The notes: generated from the sequence alone by a model not told the origin. 7,355 nucleotides of DNA from an uncultured bacterium (GCA_903868205.1 CAIPUJ010000035.1:1-7355), one strand, 5' to 3'. Shown: positions 1 to 5,671, counted from the first letter of the stretch. Translations and numbers: made by a program.

Positions 1-28
1 AAAGCCCCAGAATAAATCTGGGGCTTTT
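1..28. terminator. Bidirectional hairpin terminator
   Basis: An 11-bp perfect stem (AAAGCCCCAGA with TCTGGGGCTTT) has a 5-nt AT loop and A/T-rich flanks, so it can act as an intrinsic terminator on either strand. It sits 9 nt past the 3' end of tRNA-Gly(UCC) and so closes the leftward transcription unit. It could also stop a rightward gene lying outside the window. Confidence 0.8.
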
Positions 29-36
29 AAATTTTG

Positions 37-107
37 TGCGGGTAGGACGAATCGGACGCCCGACCGAAGTTTGGAAAACTTCTGTTTTACCACTAAACTA
101 TACCCGC
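37..107 (-). tRNA. tRNA-Gly (anticodon UCC)
   Basis: The minus strand folds into a full 71-nt cloverleaf. The acceptor stem is GCGGGTA/TACCCGC, the D-loop has GG, and the anticodon stem GAAGT/ACTTC encloses loop TTTCCAA, giving anticodon UCC (glycine, GGA/GGG codons). The discriminator base is A and the CCA end is not encoded (ACAA follows), so the CCA-adding enzyme in this window must complete it. The T-loop reads TCCGATT, so the normally invariant U55 is C; the other glycine tRNA here has the standard TTCGATT. It has its own promoter just upstream and a hairpin terminator just downstream. Confidence 0.93.
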
Positions 108-117
108 AACCTTTTGT

Positions 118-146
118 ATACTAGCAAAAATACCTTATTTTAGCAA
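118..146 (-). promoter_or_regulatory. Promoter of tRNA-Gly(UCC)
   Basis: On the minus strand, -35 TTGCTA (141-146) and -10 TAGTAT (118-123) are separated by exactly 17 nt, and TG one base before the -10 gives an extended -10 (TGCTAGTAT). The expected start of transcription is about 4 nt before the mature tRNA 5' end. The tRNA-Pro upstream region has a near-identical extended -10 (TGTTAGTAT), which supports both calls. Confidence 0.6.
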
Positions 147-148
147 AA

Positions 149-451
149 TTATTTTTGTTTTTTAGAAATCTCTATAATCAAATCAAAATTATCATCTTTT
201 TCTATTTTGTTTGCTTTTTCAAATCCGCATTTTTTGCATCTATGTATTATTCTCTCCTCCCCATTTTTCTTTTCTATACTTATTGGCTCCATAAGACCAC
301 CACAAGAAGAAGCTCTGTCTCCCGGGTTTATATCAACGTGCTTACTGTATAAACATTTAGGACAATGGTTTGTGTAACCATTCCCTGTTACTTCATTACC
401 ACAGTTTTCACACTTGAAGTTTTCTATATTTCTTTGGAATTTTTTTGTCAT
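149..451 (-). CDS. RNHCP-domain zinc-binding protein
   Basis: This 100-residue protein belongs to the RNHCP family, a small group of cysteine-rich proteins of unknown function named after a motif that reads TNHCPKC here (residues 27-33). Cysteines at 14 and 17, 30 and 33, 50, and 72 and 75, with H29 and H38, form two or more likely zinc knuckles; the family-typical SKHVD (36-40) follows the motif. The ATG at 451 is preferred. It lies 1 nt after the stop of the HD gene, as expected for coupled translation. An in-frame TTG at 463 would overlap that gene by 11 nt and add only four residues. It is the last protein gene of the tRNA-Pro/UDG-like/HD unit. A nucleic-acid-binding role is inferred only from the zinc knuckles. 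Confidence 0.85.
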   Translation of the reverse strand: MTKKFQRNIENFKCENCGNEVTGNGYTNHCPKCLYSKHVDINPGDRASSCGGLMEPISIEKKNGEERIIHRCKKCGFEKANKIEKDDNFDLIIEISKKQK

Positions 452-452
452 A

Positions 453-1445
453 TTATTTATCAAACTTAAGGAAATACTTTTTAGGTTCAGATTCTTTTTC
501 TATAAGAGATTTTAGTTCCTGGTCAATTTCAGAAATTCTTATTATTTTATCAGTGTATTTGCATAATGGGTCAACAATTCTAGATTTACAAAAGACTTCT
601 ACATCATAATCGTCTTTATTATTTATACATTTAATTTCGCCATTCATTCTATCGAATAGCTTCTTTAAATGTTTATCCTCGGTATGATTTGGTTCAATCT
701 TTAAAAGAACTTCTTTGTCCGTTGTATAAAGTTCATCTTTAGATATATAGTCTTTTGAAAGAGCATGTTTTACGTAATCTCCCGTTGTTCTAAGCATTTT
801 TGCTGATAATAACCCAGAATAGTAAAGAGAATTTAGTTTTATAAATAATCTCGCATATTTTTTTGCCGCTTCTAGATTAGTAAATATCCAATCCCCATTT
901 TCGGTGGTGATATTATCTAGAAACCAGTCGACATTATCCATTTCACCAAAGATGACGGTGCTTCTGAGGGAATAGTCTATTCTGTCGGCACATAAATCTG
1001 GTAAATCTTTTTCTTTAAGCGGAAAATTTTTATCATCAAGAATATGTTCTAAATCAAACCCGTATTTTTTAAGTATTTCTGGTATCTCTGTTTTTTTAAT
1101 GTAATCAGCTAATATATCGTCTTGATATGTATGTTCTTTCTCCCCCGCTGCTCCGGTGCTAAAAACATAGTCAATACAGTGAGAAAAAGCAGAGTGGGAA
1201 GCATCATGAATTAATCCGGCGATTTGTTCTTCAGTGGAGGCGCCGTACTTTTTTAGGAGTAAACAAACACCAACAGAGTGTTCAAAACGAGAGTAACCTT
1301 TCCCGGGGAAATATGGTCCTGGATATCCAATCTGGTCAACACCTTTTAGTCTTTGTAATGTTGGGCCATTTATAATTTCGATTAGTACTGGTTCCGTTAT
1401 TTCAACATCGCCATATATTCTGTCTTTAAATTTCATAGGGTTCAT
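453..1445 (-). CDS. HD-domain phosphohydrolase (SAMHD1/dGTPase-like)
   Basis: This 330-residue protein has the metal-binding signature of HD-superfamily phosphohydrolases: H56 in RFEHSVG, H80-D81 in LIHDASHSAFSH, and D154 in CADRIDY. The N-terminal order, with LQRLKGVDQ at about 30-38 followed by YSRFEHSVG, matches the SAMHD1/dNTP-triphosphohydrolase branch rather than nucleotide-signal HD enzymes. Removal of phosphate from dNTPs or related nucleotides is therefore a reasonable family-based expectation, with the substrate unknown. The start ATG at 1445 overlaps the stop of the upstream gene as ATGA, giving tight translational coupling and explaining the lack of a Shine-Dalgarno. An ATG three codons later is a possible alternative. 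Its neighbours are a UDG-like protein upstream and the RNHCP protein downstream. Confidence 0.88.
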   Translation of the reverse strand: MNPMKFKDRIYGDVEITEPVLIEIINGPTLQRLKGVDQIGYPGPYFPGKGYSRFEHSVGVCLLLKKYGASTEEQIAGLIHDASHSAFSHCIDYVFSTGAAGEKEHTYQDDILADYIKKTEIPEILKKYGFDLEHILDDKNFPLKEKDLPDLCADRIDYSLRSTVIFGEMDNVDWFLDNITTENGDWIFTNLEAAKKYARLFIKLNSLYYSGLLSAKMLRTTGDYVKHALSKDYISKDELYTTDKEVLLKIEPNHTEDKHLKKLFDRMNGEIKCINNKDDYDVEVFCKSRIVDPLCKYTDKIIRISEIDQELKSLIEKESEPKKYFLKFDK

Positions 1446-1792
1446 TTCAAGTTTGCTAGTCCTTGTTTAAGTAATTTAATATATTTGTGGTCCCTGCTCG
1501 CTGGGTGTGGTAAGTATTTACATTCATAACCGCTATCTGTAACGGCCTTTTCGATATACCTTCCAAGCACTATTAAAGTATAATCTTTTTTTACAAAACT
1601 TGATAACTTTTTATGAGTAGCAGGGCTTATAATTCTGGTGTCTTCTTCCTTTTGATTATCCCATAAATCAAAAAAGACTGGATTAATATTTAATTCAGAA
1701 GTCATTTTCCTTAGAATCTTTCCAGATTTAGTTCTTATATCAAAAGGTTCTTTAAAACCCTTAGGGTGACCACCAATTAAGACTATCTTCAT
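1442..1792 (-). CDS. Small uracil-DNA glycosylase-superfamily-like protein
   Basis: This 116-residue protein has what looks like the skeleton of the uracil-DNA glycosylase fold. An N-terminal strand leads into GGHPKG (7-12), in the place of the GEAPG/NPG motif of family 4 and related UDGs. A KSGKILRKM helix (22-30) follows, then a hydrophobic strand YTLIVLGRY (71-79), and PHPASR (95-100) resembles the HPS motif near the C-terminus. It is much shorter than usual family members (roughly 150-230 residues), so activity is uncertain. The ATG at 1792 lies 10 nt after the 3' end of tRNA-Pro with no Shine-Dalgarno; the downstream HD gene overlaps its stop. A nucleotide- or base-binding role would suit the HD neighbour, but that is inference. 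It could instead be an unrelated small alpha/beta protein. Confidence 0.6.
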   Translation of the reverse strand: MKIVLIGGHPKGFKEPFDIRTKSGKILRKMTSELNINPVFFDLWDNQKEEDTRIISPATHKKLSSFVKKDYTLIVLGRYIEKAVTDSGYECKYLPHPASRDHKYIKLLKQGLANLK

Positions 1793-1802
1793 AATATTTT
1801 TG

Positions 1803-1873
1803 TCGGGGCGCCGAGATTTGAACTCGGACTACATGCTCCCAAAGCATGGATGCTACCGTTACACCACGCCCCG
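1803..1873 (-). tRNA. tRNA-Pro (anticodon UGG)
   Basis: The minus strand gives a 71-nt cloverleaf with acceptor CGGGGCG/CGCCCCG and discriminator A. The anticodon stem CATGC/GCATG has loop TTTGGGA, giving anticodon UGG. The T-loop TTCAAAT is standard. CCA is not encoded. The protein-coding trio starts only 10 nt downstream, so the tRNA is probably the first element of a mixed tRNA-mRNA transcript. Confidence 0.93.
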
Positions 1874-1886
1874 ATATCTGCAAAAG

Positions 1887-1915
1887 ATACTAACACAAAA
1901 TATAAAAATTTGCGA
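1887..1915 (-). promoter_or_regulatory. Probable promoter of tRNA-Pro and the downstream trio
   Basis: On the minus strand an extended -10, TGTTAGTAT (core 1887-1892), lies about 14 nt before the tRNA 5' end. The -35 position 17 nt upstream holds only TCGCAA, a weak match. The call rests on the close likeness to the tRNA-Gly(UCC) promoter -10 (TGCTAGTAT). Confidence 0.4.
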
Positions 1916-1931
1916 GAAAAAATAACCTAAA

Positions 1932-3212
1932 TTAAAAATAATTCATACTTTTTAATTTCTCGACAGTTTTCAATGTAATTTGTTCTATAGCTTCTGGTGT
2001 TAAGTCCTTGTATTGGCTAGATAATTCCCCAGCAGACTCCGAAATACTTTTTGTAATCTGGCTTGTATAGCTCTCTCCTTTTTTCCCGCTGCTTTCTCTG
2101 GTGTCTTCGGCAAATGATACTCCACTAGTTATCCTGTCTGTAAAGAATGAATTTTTATCACGTATAGAATCTTTTGGCATTTTTGCCATAAGTTCTTTTA
2201 TTTTTTCAAGCCACTGATCAGAGATCTCTTTTTTGTCCTTAGTATTAGCTTCTGGCATGTATAAATAAGCAACACATGTATCAGTTCTATCATATTCGCC
2301 AAGGTCTTTTCTAAATTTAAATTGTAATCTCATCCCATATTTATCTAGAGTATCTGAAACTTTACTTAAGTATTCTGCAACGTTCGTCGTTCCGGTTGGG
2401 CTAGCGTTTATATAGAATCTCACCTCGCGTGCATTTTGGGGACGAAGAGCATTTCCTTTAAACCATACAAAACCTGCTGCCTGATCGGGCTGCCCACCGC
2501 TTATGAGTTCTTCATTGGTAATATGTCTTACATTTGAAGAACTAGTAACTTTATTTACTAATCTATCGCTAATTTCTTCAGTAAAATTTTTAATAAATTC
2601 CTCCTTATTTGGTAATTTTATTTGCTCAGTAATTTCTTCGTATGTCATACCAGACTTATGTATTAGGTCGTACATTGATTTAGACATAATTGCTATCATG
2701 TCTAAATCACTAGATAAATTTCTTTTTTTAAATTCATCCTCAGTTTCCCCAGTGAATCTAGTGCTTCGCCACTTGTCCATGGACCTTCTAAAGCTGTCAT
2801 CCTTGATTGCAAGACGAACGAAGTCTCTTACTTGTTCTTTAAATATTTTTTCTTTTTCAATCTGTCCTTCTTTTTGGTCATCTTTAGATTCATTAATCTT
2901 CAGATCTTGGCGAACCTTCTCAAGTTTTTCTTGGTCTGTAATTTCTACGTTTTTAATAATAGCTTGTTTTTGATCATCTTGATTAGTACGATCCAATATA
3001 GGTTTAGTACCAGTTTGCAACTCCTGATTTTCTTCCGTGGCTATTTCTTCATTTGGATGCATTTTGTTCCAGAGCATTTCTCTCTCGGCTTTGTATTCGG
3101 ACATGGATTGGCCAACTTTGATTCCACCGCTCGTCATAAATATTTCCTTTTGAATTTCAAGAGCCTCTGCATCTGGGCTTTGGGTTTTTTGATTATCTTG
3201 TTCAAAATTCAT
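1932..3212 (-). CDS. HopA1-like domain protein
   Basis: This 426-residue protein has a polar, Glu/Lys/Gln-rich N-terminal half (about 1-165, likely helical or disordered) and a C-terminal region resembling the HopA1 effector family. Matching stretches are VRFYINA (264-270), LQFKFRKDLGEYDRTDTCVAYLYMP (296-320, the family's lysine/arginine pattern before a hydrophobic strand), and FFTDRITSGVSFAED (356-370), which matches the family's FT-x-PL-x-GVG-x-AE motif. The family is named after a Pseudomonas type III effector, but such domains also occur in many bacteria without type III secretion, and the biochemical role is not established. No signal peptide or membrane segment is visible. The ATG at 3212 lies 16 nt after the cca stop without a clear Shine-Dalgarno, so the two genes are probably co-transcribed. 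A 12-bp palindrome lies inside the gene at 2676-2709. Confidence 0.75.
   Translation of the reverse strand: MNFEQDNQKTQSPDAEALEIQKEIFMTSGGIKVGQSMSEYKAEREMLWNKMHPNEEIATEENQELQTGTKPILDRTNQDDQKQAIIKNVEITDQEKLEKVRQDLKINESKDDQKEGQIEKEKIFKEQVRDFVRLAIKDDSFRRSMDKWRSTRFTGETEDEFKKRNLSSDLDMIAIMSKSMYDLIHKSGMTYEEITEQIKLPNKEEFIKNFTEEISDRLVNKVTSSSNVRHITNEELISGGQPDQAAGFVWFKGNALRPQNAREVRFYINASPTGTTNVAEYLSKVSDTLDKYGMRLQFKFRKDLGEYDRTDTCVAYLYMPEANTKDKKEISDQWLEKIKELMAKMPKDSIRDKNSFFTDRITSGVSFAEDTRESSGKKGESYTSQITKSISESAGELSSQYKDLTPEAIEQITLKTVEKLKSMNYF
2676..2709. repeat. Intragenic inverted repeat
   Basis: TGATTTAGACAT and ATGTCTAAATCA form a perfect 12-bp stem with a 10-nt centre, two bases of which can also pair. 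The repeat lies inside the HopA1-like gene (about residues 168-179). Its symmetry makes the opposite strand encode nearly the same peptide (DLDIIAIMSKS against DLDMIAIMSKS). Confidence 0.75.
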
Positions 3213-3228
3213 ATCTTTATGTTATATT

Positions 3229-4740
3229 TTACTTTACATAATGTCTATCTCGAATTTTCTTCACCTCTTCTTCATTTTCTTCTTCTTTCTTTTTCTTTCC
3301 TTCATCCCCCATTGCTTTGAGCTCCTTTATTGGCAATTTTATCAATTCTTTTGCACGTTTTTCCAAATATTCTTCCGTGTTTAATTTTGGATTTTCTAGA
3401 ACTTCTTCTAGAAGTGCGTGTAAAGTAAAACCAACCTTTGGTCCAGGCTCTTCTTTTGTAACTTCCATGAGTTTCTTACCGTCGATCTTAAGCATGCCTA
3501 CAGAGATCGGATCTCTCATAGCTTCATCAATCATCGCTTTATACTTTCTGAAGCGATATGGGCTCTCTTTTGGCCTTCCCATGCCTATTCTGTCGGCGAT
3601 ACGTACATTCATAAGGTCCCAGATGTTATCTTTCCCTACCTGGGCGATTATTCTTCTTACAGCGGAAAGACTTATTTGTTCTGTATCAGAAAAGAACATG
3701 TGCCATCTTACTAGTTTTACTACTTTTTCAATTATTTTTTTAGAATACTTCAAATCAAGCAGAATTTTTTCTGCCATTCTTGCACCGATTACTTCATGAC
3801 CATAGAAAGTCCATTTTTCTCCACCCTCACCTGCTCTGCGAGATTTTGGTTTACCTATATCGTGAAGTAGTGCAGCCAATCTTATTTCCAAAGGCCAGTT
3901 TTTATCCGCTGTCTGTTGTAATGCTCTAAGAGAATGTTCCCAAACATCATAAATATGGGCACCCTTTTGTTCAATACTTATTGTTTTCTCTAATTCAGGA
4001 ATTATATATTTTAATATTCCAAATTTCTGGCAGGCTTTTATTCCTTCCATTGGAGTTTCTGACATTATTATTTTTATGAATTCTTCACGGATTCTTTCTT
4101 TTGATATTTTTTCTAAAAGATTTGATTCTGAGATTAATGCCTTTTCTGTATTCTTATCAATTTTGAATCCAACATAGTTCCCTATTCTTACGGCTCTAAG
4201 TATTCTAAGTCCGTCTTCTCTAAATCTTGCTACTGCATCACCAACAGTCTTAAGTATTTTCTTTTCTAGATCTTTTTGTCCTTCAAACAAATCAGTGATT
4301 TCTCCTTTATAGAAATTTTTCTTTTCACCATCCCCTATTATATTTAGTGCGATCGCATTTATAGTAAAATCTCTTCTCTTAAGATCATCTTCTAGCTTGT
4401 CGCTGAAAGATACGCTGTCCGGTCTACGATTGTCAGAATATTCTGTTTCAAGTCTGTACGGAGTTATTTCAATAACCTTCAGAGTTTCATCCTCTGTATT
4501 TTCATTTACAACACCAACCGTACCGAAGTTGTTTTCATAGAAAGTCTTTGGAAATATTGCAATTATTTCATCTGGCTTTGCATTTGTAGTAATATCCCAA
4601 TCTTTTGGTTTTATATTTAATATAATATCTCTTACACAACCACCGATTAGATATGCTTCAAAACCAGCATTTTTCAATGCTGCTGATATAACAGCAACTT
4701 CTTCTGGTATTGGTCCAAATTCTTTGTAACCTTTTTCCAT
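3229..4740 (-). CDS. cca: CCA tRNA nucleotidyltransferase with HD domain
   Basis: This 503-residue class II nucleotidyltransferase adds the CCA end to tRNAs, which is essential here because none of the four tRNA genes encodes it. The head domain has GGCVRD (33-38) and the metal-binding DWD (47-49), then LKRRDFTINAIA (120-131) and RFREDGLRILRAVRI (172-186), all typical of this family. An HD domain follows with H269 (VWEHS) and H293-D294 (LLHDIGK), as in bacterial CCA enzymes that also have phosphohydrolase activity. The C-terminus ends in a Lys/Glu-rich tail. The ATG at 4740 is chosen because protein homology begins there; the frame upstream is open only through the tRNA-Gly gene. A pure poly(A) polymerase is possible but less likely given the tRNA set. 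No Shine-Dalgarno is seen. A copy of the tRNA-Gly 3' end lies 10 nt before the start. Confidence 0.92.
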   Translation of the reverse strand: MEKGYKEFGPIPEEVAVISAALKNAGFEAYLIGGCVRDIILNIKPKDWDITTNAKPDEIIAIFPKTFYENNFGTVGVVNENTEDETLKVIEITPYRLETEYSDNRRPDSVSFSDKLEDDLKRRDFTINAIALNIIGDGEKKNFYKGEITDLFEGQKDLEKKILKTVGDAVARFREDGLRILRAVRIGNYVGFKIDKNTEKALISESNLLEKISKERIREEFIKIIMSETPMEGIKACQKFGILKYIIPELEKTISIEQKGAHIYDVWEHSLRALQQTADKNWPLEIRLAALLHDIGKPKSRRAGEGGEKWTFYGHEVIGARMAEKILLDLKYSKKIIEKVVKLVRWHMFFSDTEQISLSAVRRIIAQVGKDNIWDLMNVRIADRIGMGRPKESPYRFRKYKAMIDEAMRDPISVGMLKIDGKKLMEVTKEEPGPKVGFTLHALLEEVLENPKLNTEEYLEKRAKELIKLPIKELKAMGDEGKKKKEEENEEEVKKIRDRHYVK

Positions 4741-4750
4741 TATTTTATAT

Positions 4751-4771
4751 TGGTGCGGGCACCGGGAATCG
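4751..4771 (-). repeat. tRNA-Gly 3'-end copy ending in CCA
   Basis: Positions 4753-4771 repeat exactly, in the same orientation, the last 18 nt of tRNA-Gly(GCC) plus one base (4887-4905). Read on the minus strand the copy ends GCCCGCACCA, whereas the intact gene continues GCCCGCACTA. The rest of the tRNA is absent. The copy stops 10 nt before the cca start codon. It may be an att-site scar of an integrated element or a tRNA mimic in the cca leader. Confidence 0.8.
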
Positions 4772-4886
4772 GTCACAAATATTTTTCTCGCCGTCGCTCG
4801 AAAAATTTCGCGACCCCGACTCGCCTTTTTTGTCTGCTGACAAAAATATGGCTCCGTCTTTCGATTCCTATTAATAATACTTATTA
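4772..4886. other. Spacer between the two tRNA-Gly 3' ends, rich in hairpins
   Basis: This 115-bp stretch has no convincing gene. It contains an 8-bp hairpin (TTTTTGTC, loop TGCT, GACAAAAA, near 4828-4847) and a longer A/T stem with a GC-rich loop (AAATATTTTTC...GAAAAATTT, around 4778-4807). Short inverted ends GGAATCG/CGATTCC lie near 4765-4771 and 4862-4868. Its middle is clearly more GC-rich than the flanking DNA. It would form the 5' leader of cca if that gene is transcribed from the tRNA-Gly promoter. Confidence 0.55.
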
Positions 4887-4887
4887 G

Positions 4888-4958
4888 TGCGGGCACCGGG
4901 AATCGAACCCGAATCTCATCCTTGGCAAGGACGTGTTCTACCACTAAACCATGCCCGC
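4888..4958 (-). tRNA. tRNA-Gly (anticodon GCC)
   Basis: The minus strand folds into a 71-nt cloverleaf with acceptor GCGGGCA/TGCCCGC, discriminator A, a D-loop containing GG, anticodon stem CGTCC/GGATG with loop TTGCCAA (anticodon GCC), and a standard T-loop TTCGATT. CCA is not encoded (ACTA follows). It serves GGC/GGU codons and complements the UCC isoacceptor near the window start. Any open reading frame through it is an artefact. Confidence 0.95.
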
Positions 4959-4969
4959 AACTAAGGGAT

Positions 4970-4997
4970 ATTATACATAAAAAATGGAAATATCAAA
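4970..4997 (-). promoter_or_regulatory. Promoter of tRNA-Gly(GCC)
   Basis: On the minus strand a perfect -10 TATAAT (4970-4975) has TTGATA 15 nt upstream, or TTTGAT 16 nt upstream, as the -35. The predicted start is about 5 nt before the tRNA. No clear terminator separates this tRNA from cca, so the same promoter may drive cca and the HopA1-like gene. Confidence 0.55.
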
Positions 4998-5004
4998 ATG
5001 CTTT

Positions 5005-5032
5005 TTGATTTTTGTTTATTTTAGCGTATCAT
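5005..5032 (+). promoter_or_regulatory. Promoter of tRNA-Arg(UCG)
   Basis: -35 TTGATT (5005-5010) and -10 TATCAT (5027-5032) are spaced by 16 nt. The expected start lies about 5 nt before the tRNA. It is divergent from, and partly adjacent to, the tRNA-Gly(GCC) promoter. Confidence 0.5.
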
Positions 5033-5043
5033 ATCTACAAGTT

Positions 5044-5115
5044 GCCTCCGTGGTGAAATGGATATCACAACAGTCTTCGGAACTGTTGTTGTGGGTTCGA
5101 ATCCTGCCGGGGGCA
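5044..5115 (+). tRNA. tRNA-Arg (anticodon UCG)
   Basis: A 72-nt cloverleaf with acceptor GCCTCCG/CGGGGGC (one U-G pair), D-stem GTGA/TCAC, anticodon stem ACAGT/ACTGT with loop CTTCGGA (anticodon UCG), T-loop TTCGAAT, and discriminator A. CCA is not encoded. It reads CGA/CGG arginine codons. It is the first rightward gene after the strand switch. Confidence 0.93.
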
Positions 5116-5167
5116 CAAATAAGGTACATTTTTTAAAAGTGCCAAATATGTTTAGACATCGAAGCTA

Positions 5168-5196
5168 TTGACTTATCCTCTATTGTAGTATACAAT
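5168..5196 (+). promoter_or_regulatory. Sigma-70-type promoter of the small lipoprotein
   Basis: -35 TTGACT (5168-5173) and -10 TACAAT (5191-5196) lie exactly 17 nt apart, a near-consensus housekeeping promoter. Transcription would start near 5203, about 50 nt before the lipoprotein start codon. Confidence 0.7.
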
Positions 5197-5253
5197 TGTG
5201 TGTAGGGTAAAGTATTAGATTGTTTACATTGGTAAACCAGGAAGGAGTATTGT

Positions 5254-5334
5254 ATGAAAAAAAAGTTAGTAACGCTTATTGTTTCTCTCGTCGTAGCTCT
5301 GCTATTGTCTGGATGTGAATGTTTGTTCATATAA
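5254..5334 (+). CDS. 26-residue lipoprotein
   Basis: This tiny gene encodes a lipoprotein precursor with three lysines after the start Met, a hydrophobic stretch, and the lipobox LLLSGC, with the cysteine at residue 21. After lipid attachment and cleavage only about six residues (CECLFI) would remain, including a second cysteine. The call is supported by an AAGGAG Shine-Dalgarno (5242-5247) about 6 nt before the ATG, the best in the window, by a near-consensus promoter upstream, and by a strong terminator 19 nt after the stop. It therefore forms its own transcription unit. Size and layout recall entericidin-like or colicin-lysis-type lipoproteins, but no real sequence match to either is claimed. 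It could instead be a leader or signal peptide. Confidence 0.78.
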   Translation: MKKKLVTLIVSLVVALLLSGCECLFI

Positions 5335-5352
5335 CCAACAAAGCCGGCTTAT

Positions 5353-5384
5353 AAAACACATGGCATTCGCCCATGTGTTTTTTC
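5353..5384 (+). terminator. Terminator of the lipoprotein unit
   Basis: An 11-bp perfect stem (AAAACACATGG/CCATGTGTTTT) with a 7-nt loop is followed by further T residues. It is preceded by a 10-bp palindrome AAGCCGGCTT (5341-5350). It closes the promoter-to-terminator unit that begins at 5168. Confidence 0.8.
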
Positions 5385-5488
5385 TATATAAGACATAGTT
5401 ATTAAAATAAAAGTCATATTTTGACATAAAAAGGCTAAAAAGTATCAAAACCCCCGATTTTTTAGCCTAAAAATAAGACTCTTTTTGA

Positions 5489-5524
5489 ACAAAACTGTGG
5501 ATAACTATGTGTATATGTGAATAA
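5489..5524 (-). promoter_or_regulatory. DnaA-box cluster (left)
   Basis: TGTGGATAA (5496-5504) is the complement of the perfect DnaA box TTATCCACA, and TGTGAATAA (5516-5524) is the complement of TTATTCACA, which also fits TTATNCACA. Between them TGTGTATAT (5508-5516) differs at the last base. The first box lies in an 18-bp sequence (5489-5506) repeated exactly at 6736-6753. Confidence 0.6.
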
Positions 5525-5642
5525 AAGACGACCAATAGCCTGTCCAAAACACACCTGTTTTTTAAGAGTCTTTTATAAAAATATGGCTCTAGATATACAT
5601 ATTGTACATAAAATATGGCTTTAAAACTCATTTTGTCCCATA

Positions 5643-5669
5643 GATAAGTGTTTCTAAGAAACACTTATC
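5643..5669. repeat. Perfect 27-bp palindrome
   Basis: Arms GATAAGTGTTTCT (5643-5655) and AGAAACACTTATC (5657-5669) are perfect inverted repeats around a single A. The core TGTTTCTAAGAAACA (5649-5663) resembles the parS-like sites that follow, with a one-base shorter centre. There is no T-tract, so a protein-binding site is more likely than a terminator. Confidence 0.85.
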
Positions 5670-5671
5670 CT

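Noticed and set aside
2503..3320. Long plus-strand frames opposite the HopA1-like gene
   Set aside because: Their composition (Ser/Leu/Phe-rich) is that of antisense shadows of a Lys/Glu-rich gene; no start signals.
3317..3799. Plus-strand frame opposite cca
   Set aside because: It is an antisense shadow of a well-supported gene and resembles no protein.
4772..4886. A second, complete tRNA between cca and tRNA-Gly(GCC)
   Set aside because: Only the last part of the T-arm and the acceptor 3' strand are present; no matching acceptor 5' strand or anticodon arm could be found.
4741..4944. N-terminal extension of cca through the tRNA-Gly gene (68 extra residues)
   Set aside because: The peptide is a read-through of the tRNA cloverleaf and spacer; CCA-enzyme homology starts right after the ATG at 4740.
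5133..5330. Minus-strand 65-residue frame over the lipoprotein unit
   Set aside because: It runs antisense through a promoter and a supported lipoprotein gene, with no ribosome site.
5467..5664. Minus-strand 65-residue frame in the DnaA-box region
   Set aside because: Tyr/Phe/Leu-rich composition typical of AT-rich non-coding DNA; no promoter or ribosome site, and it crosses the inverted repeats.
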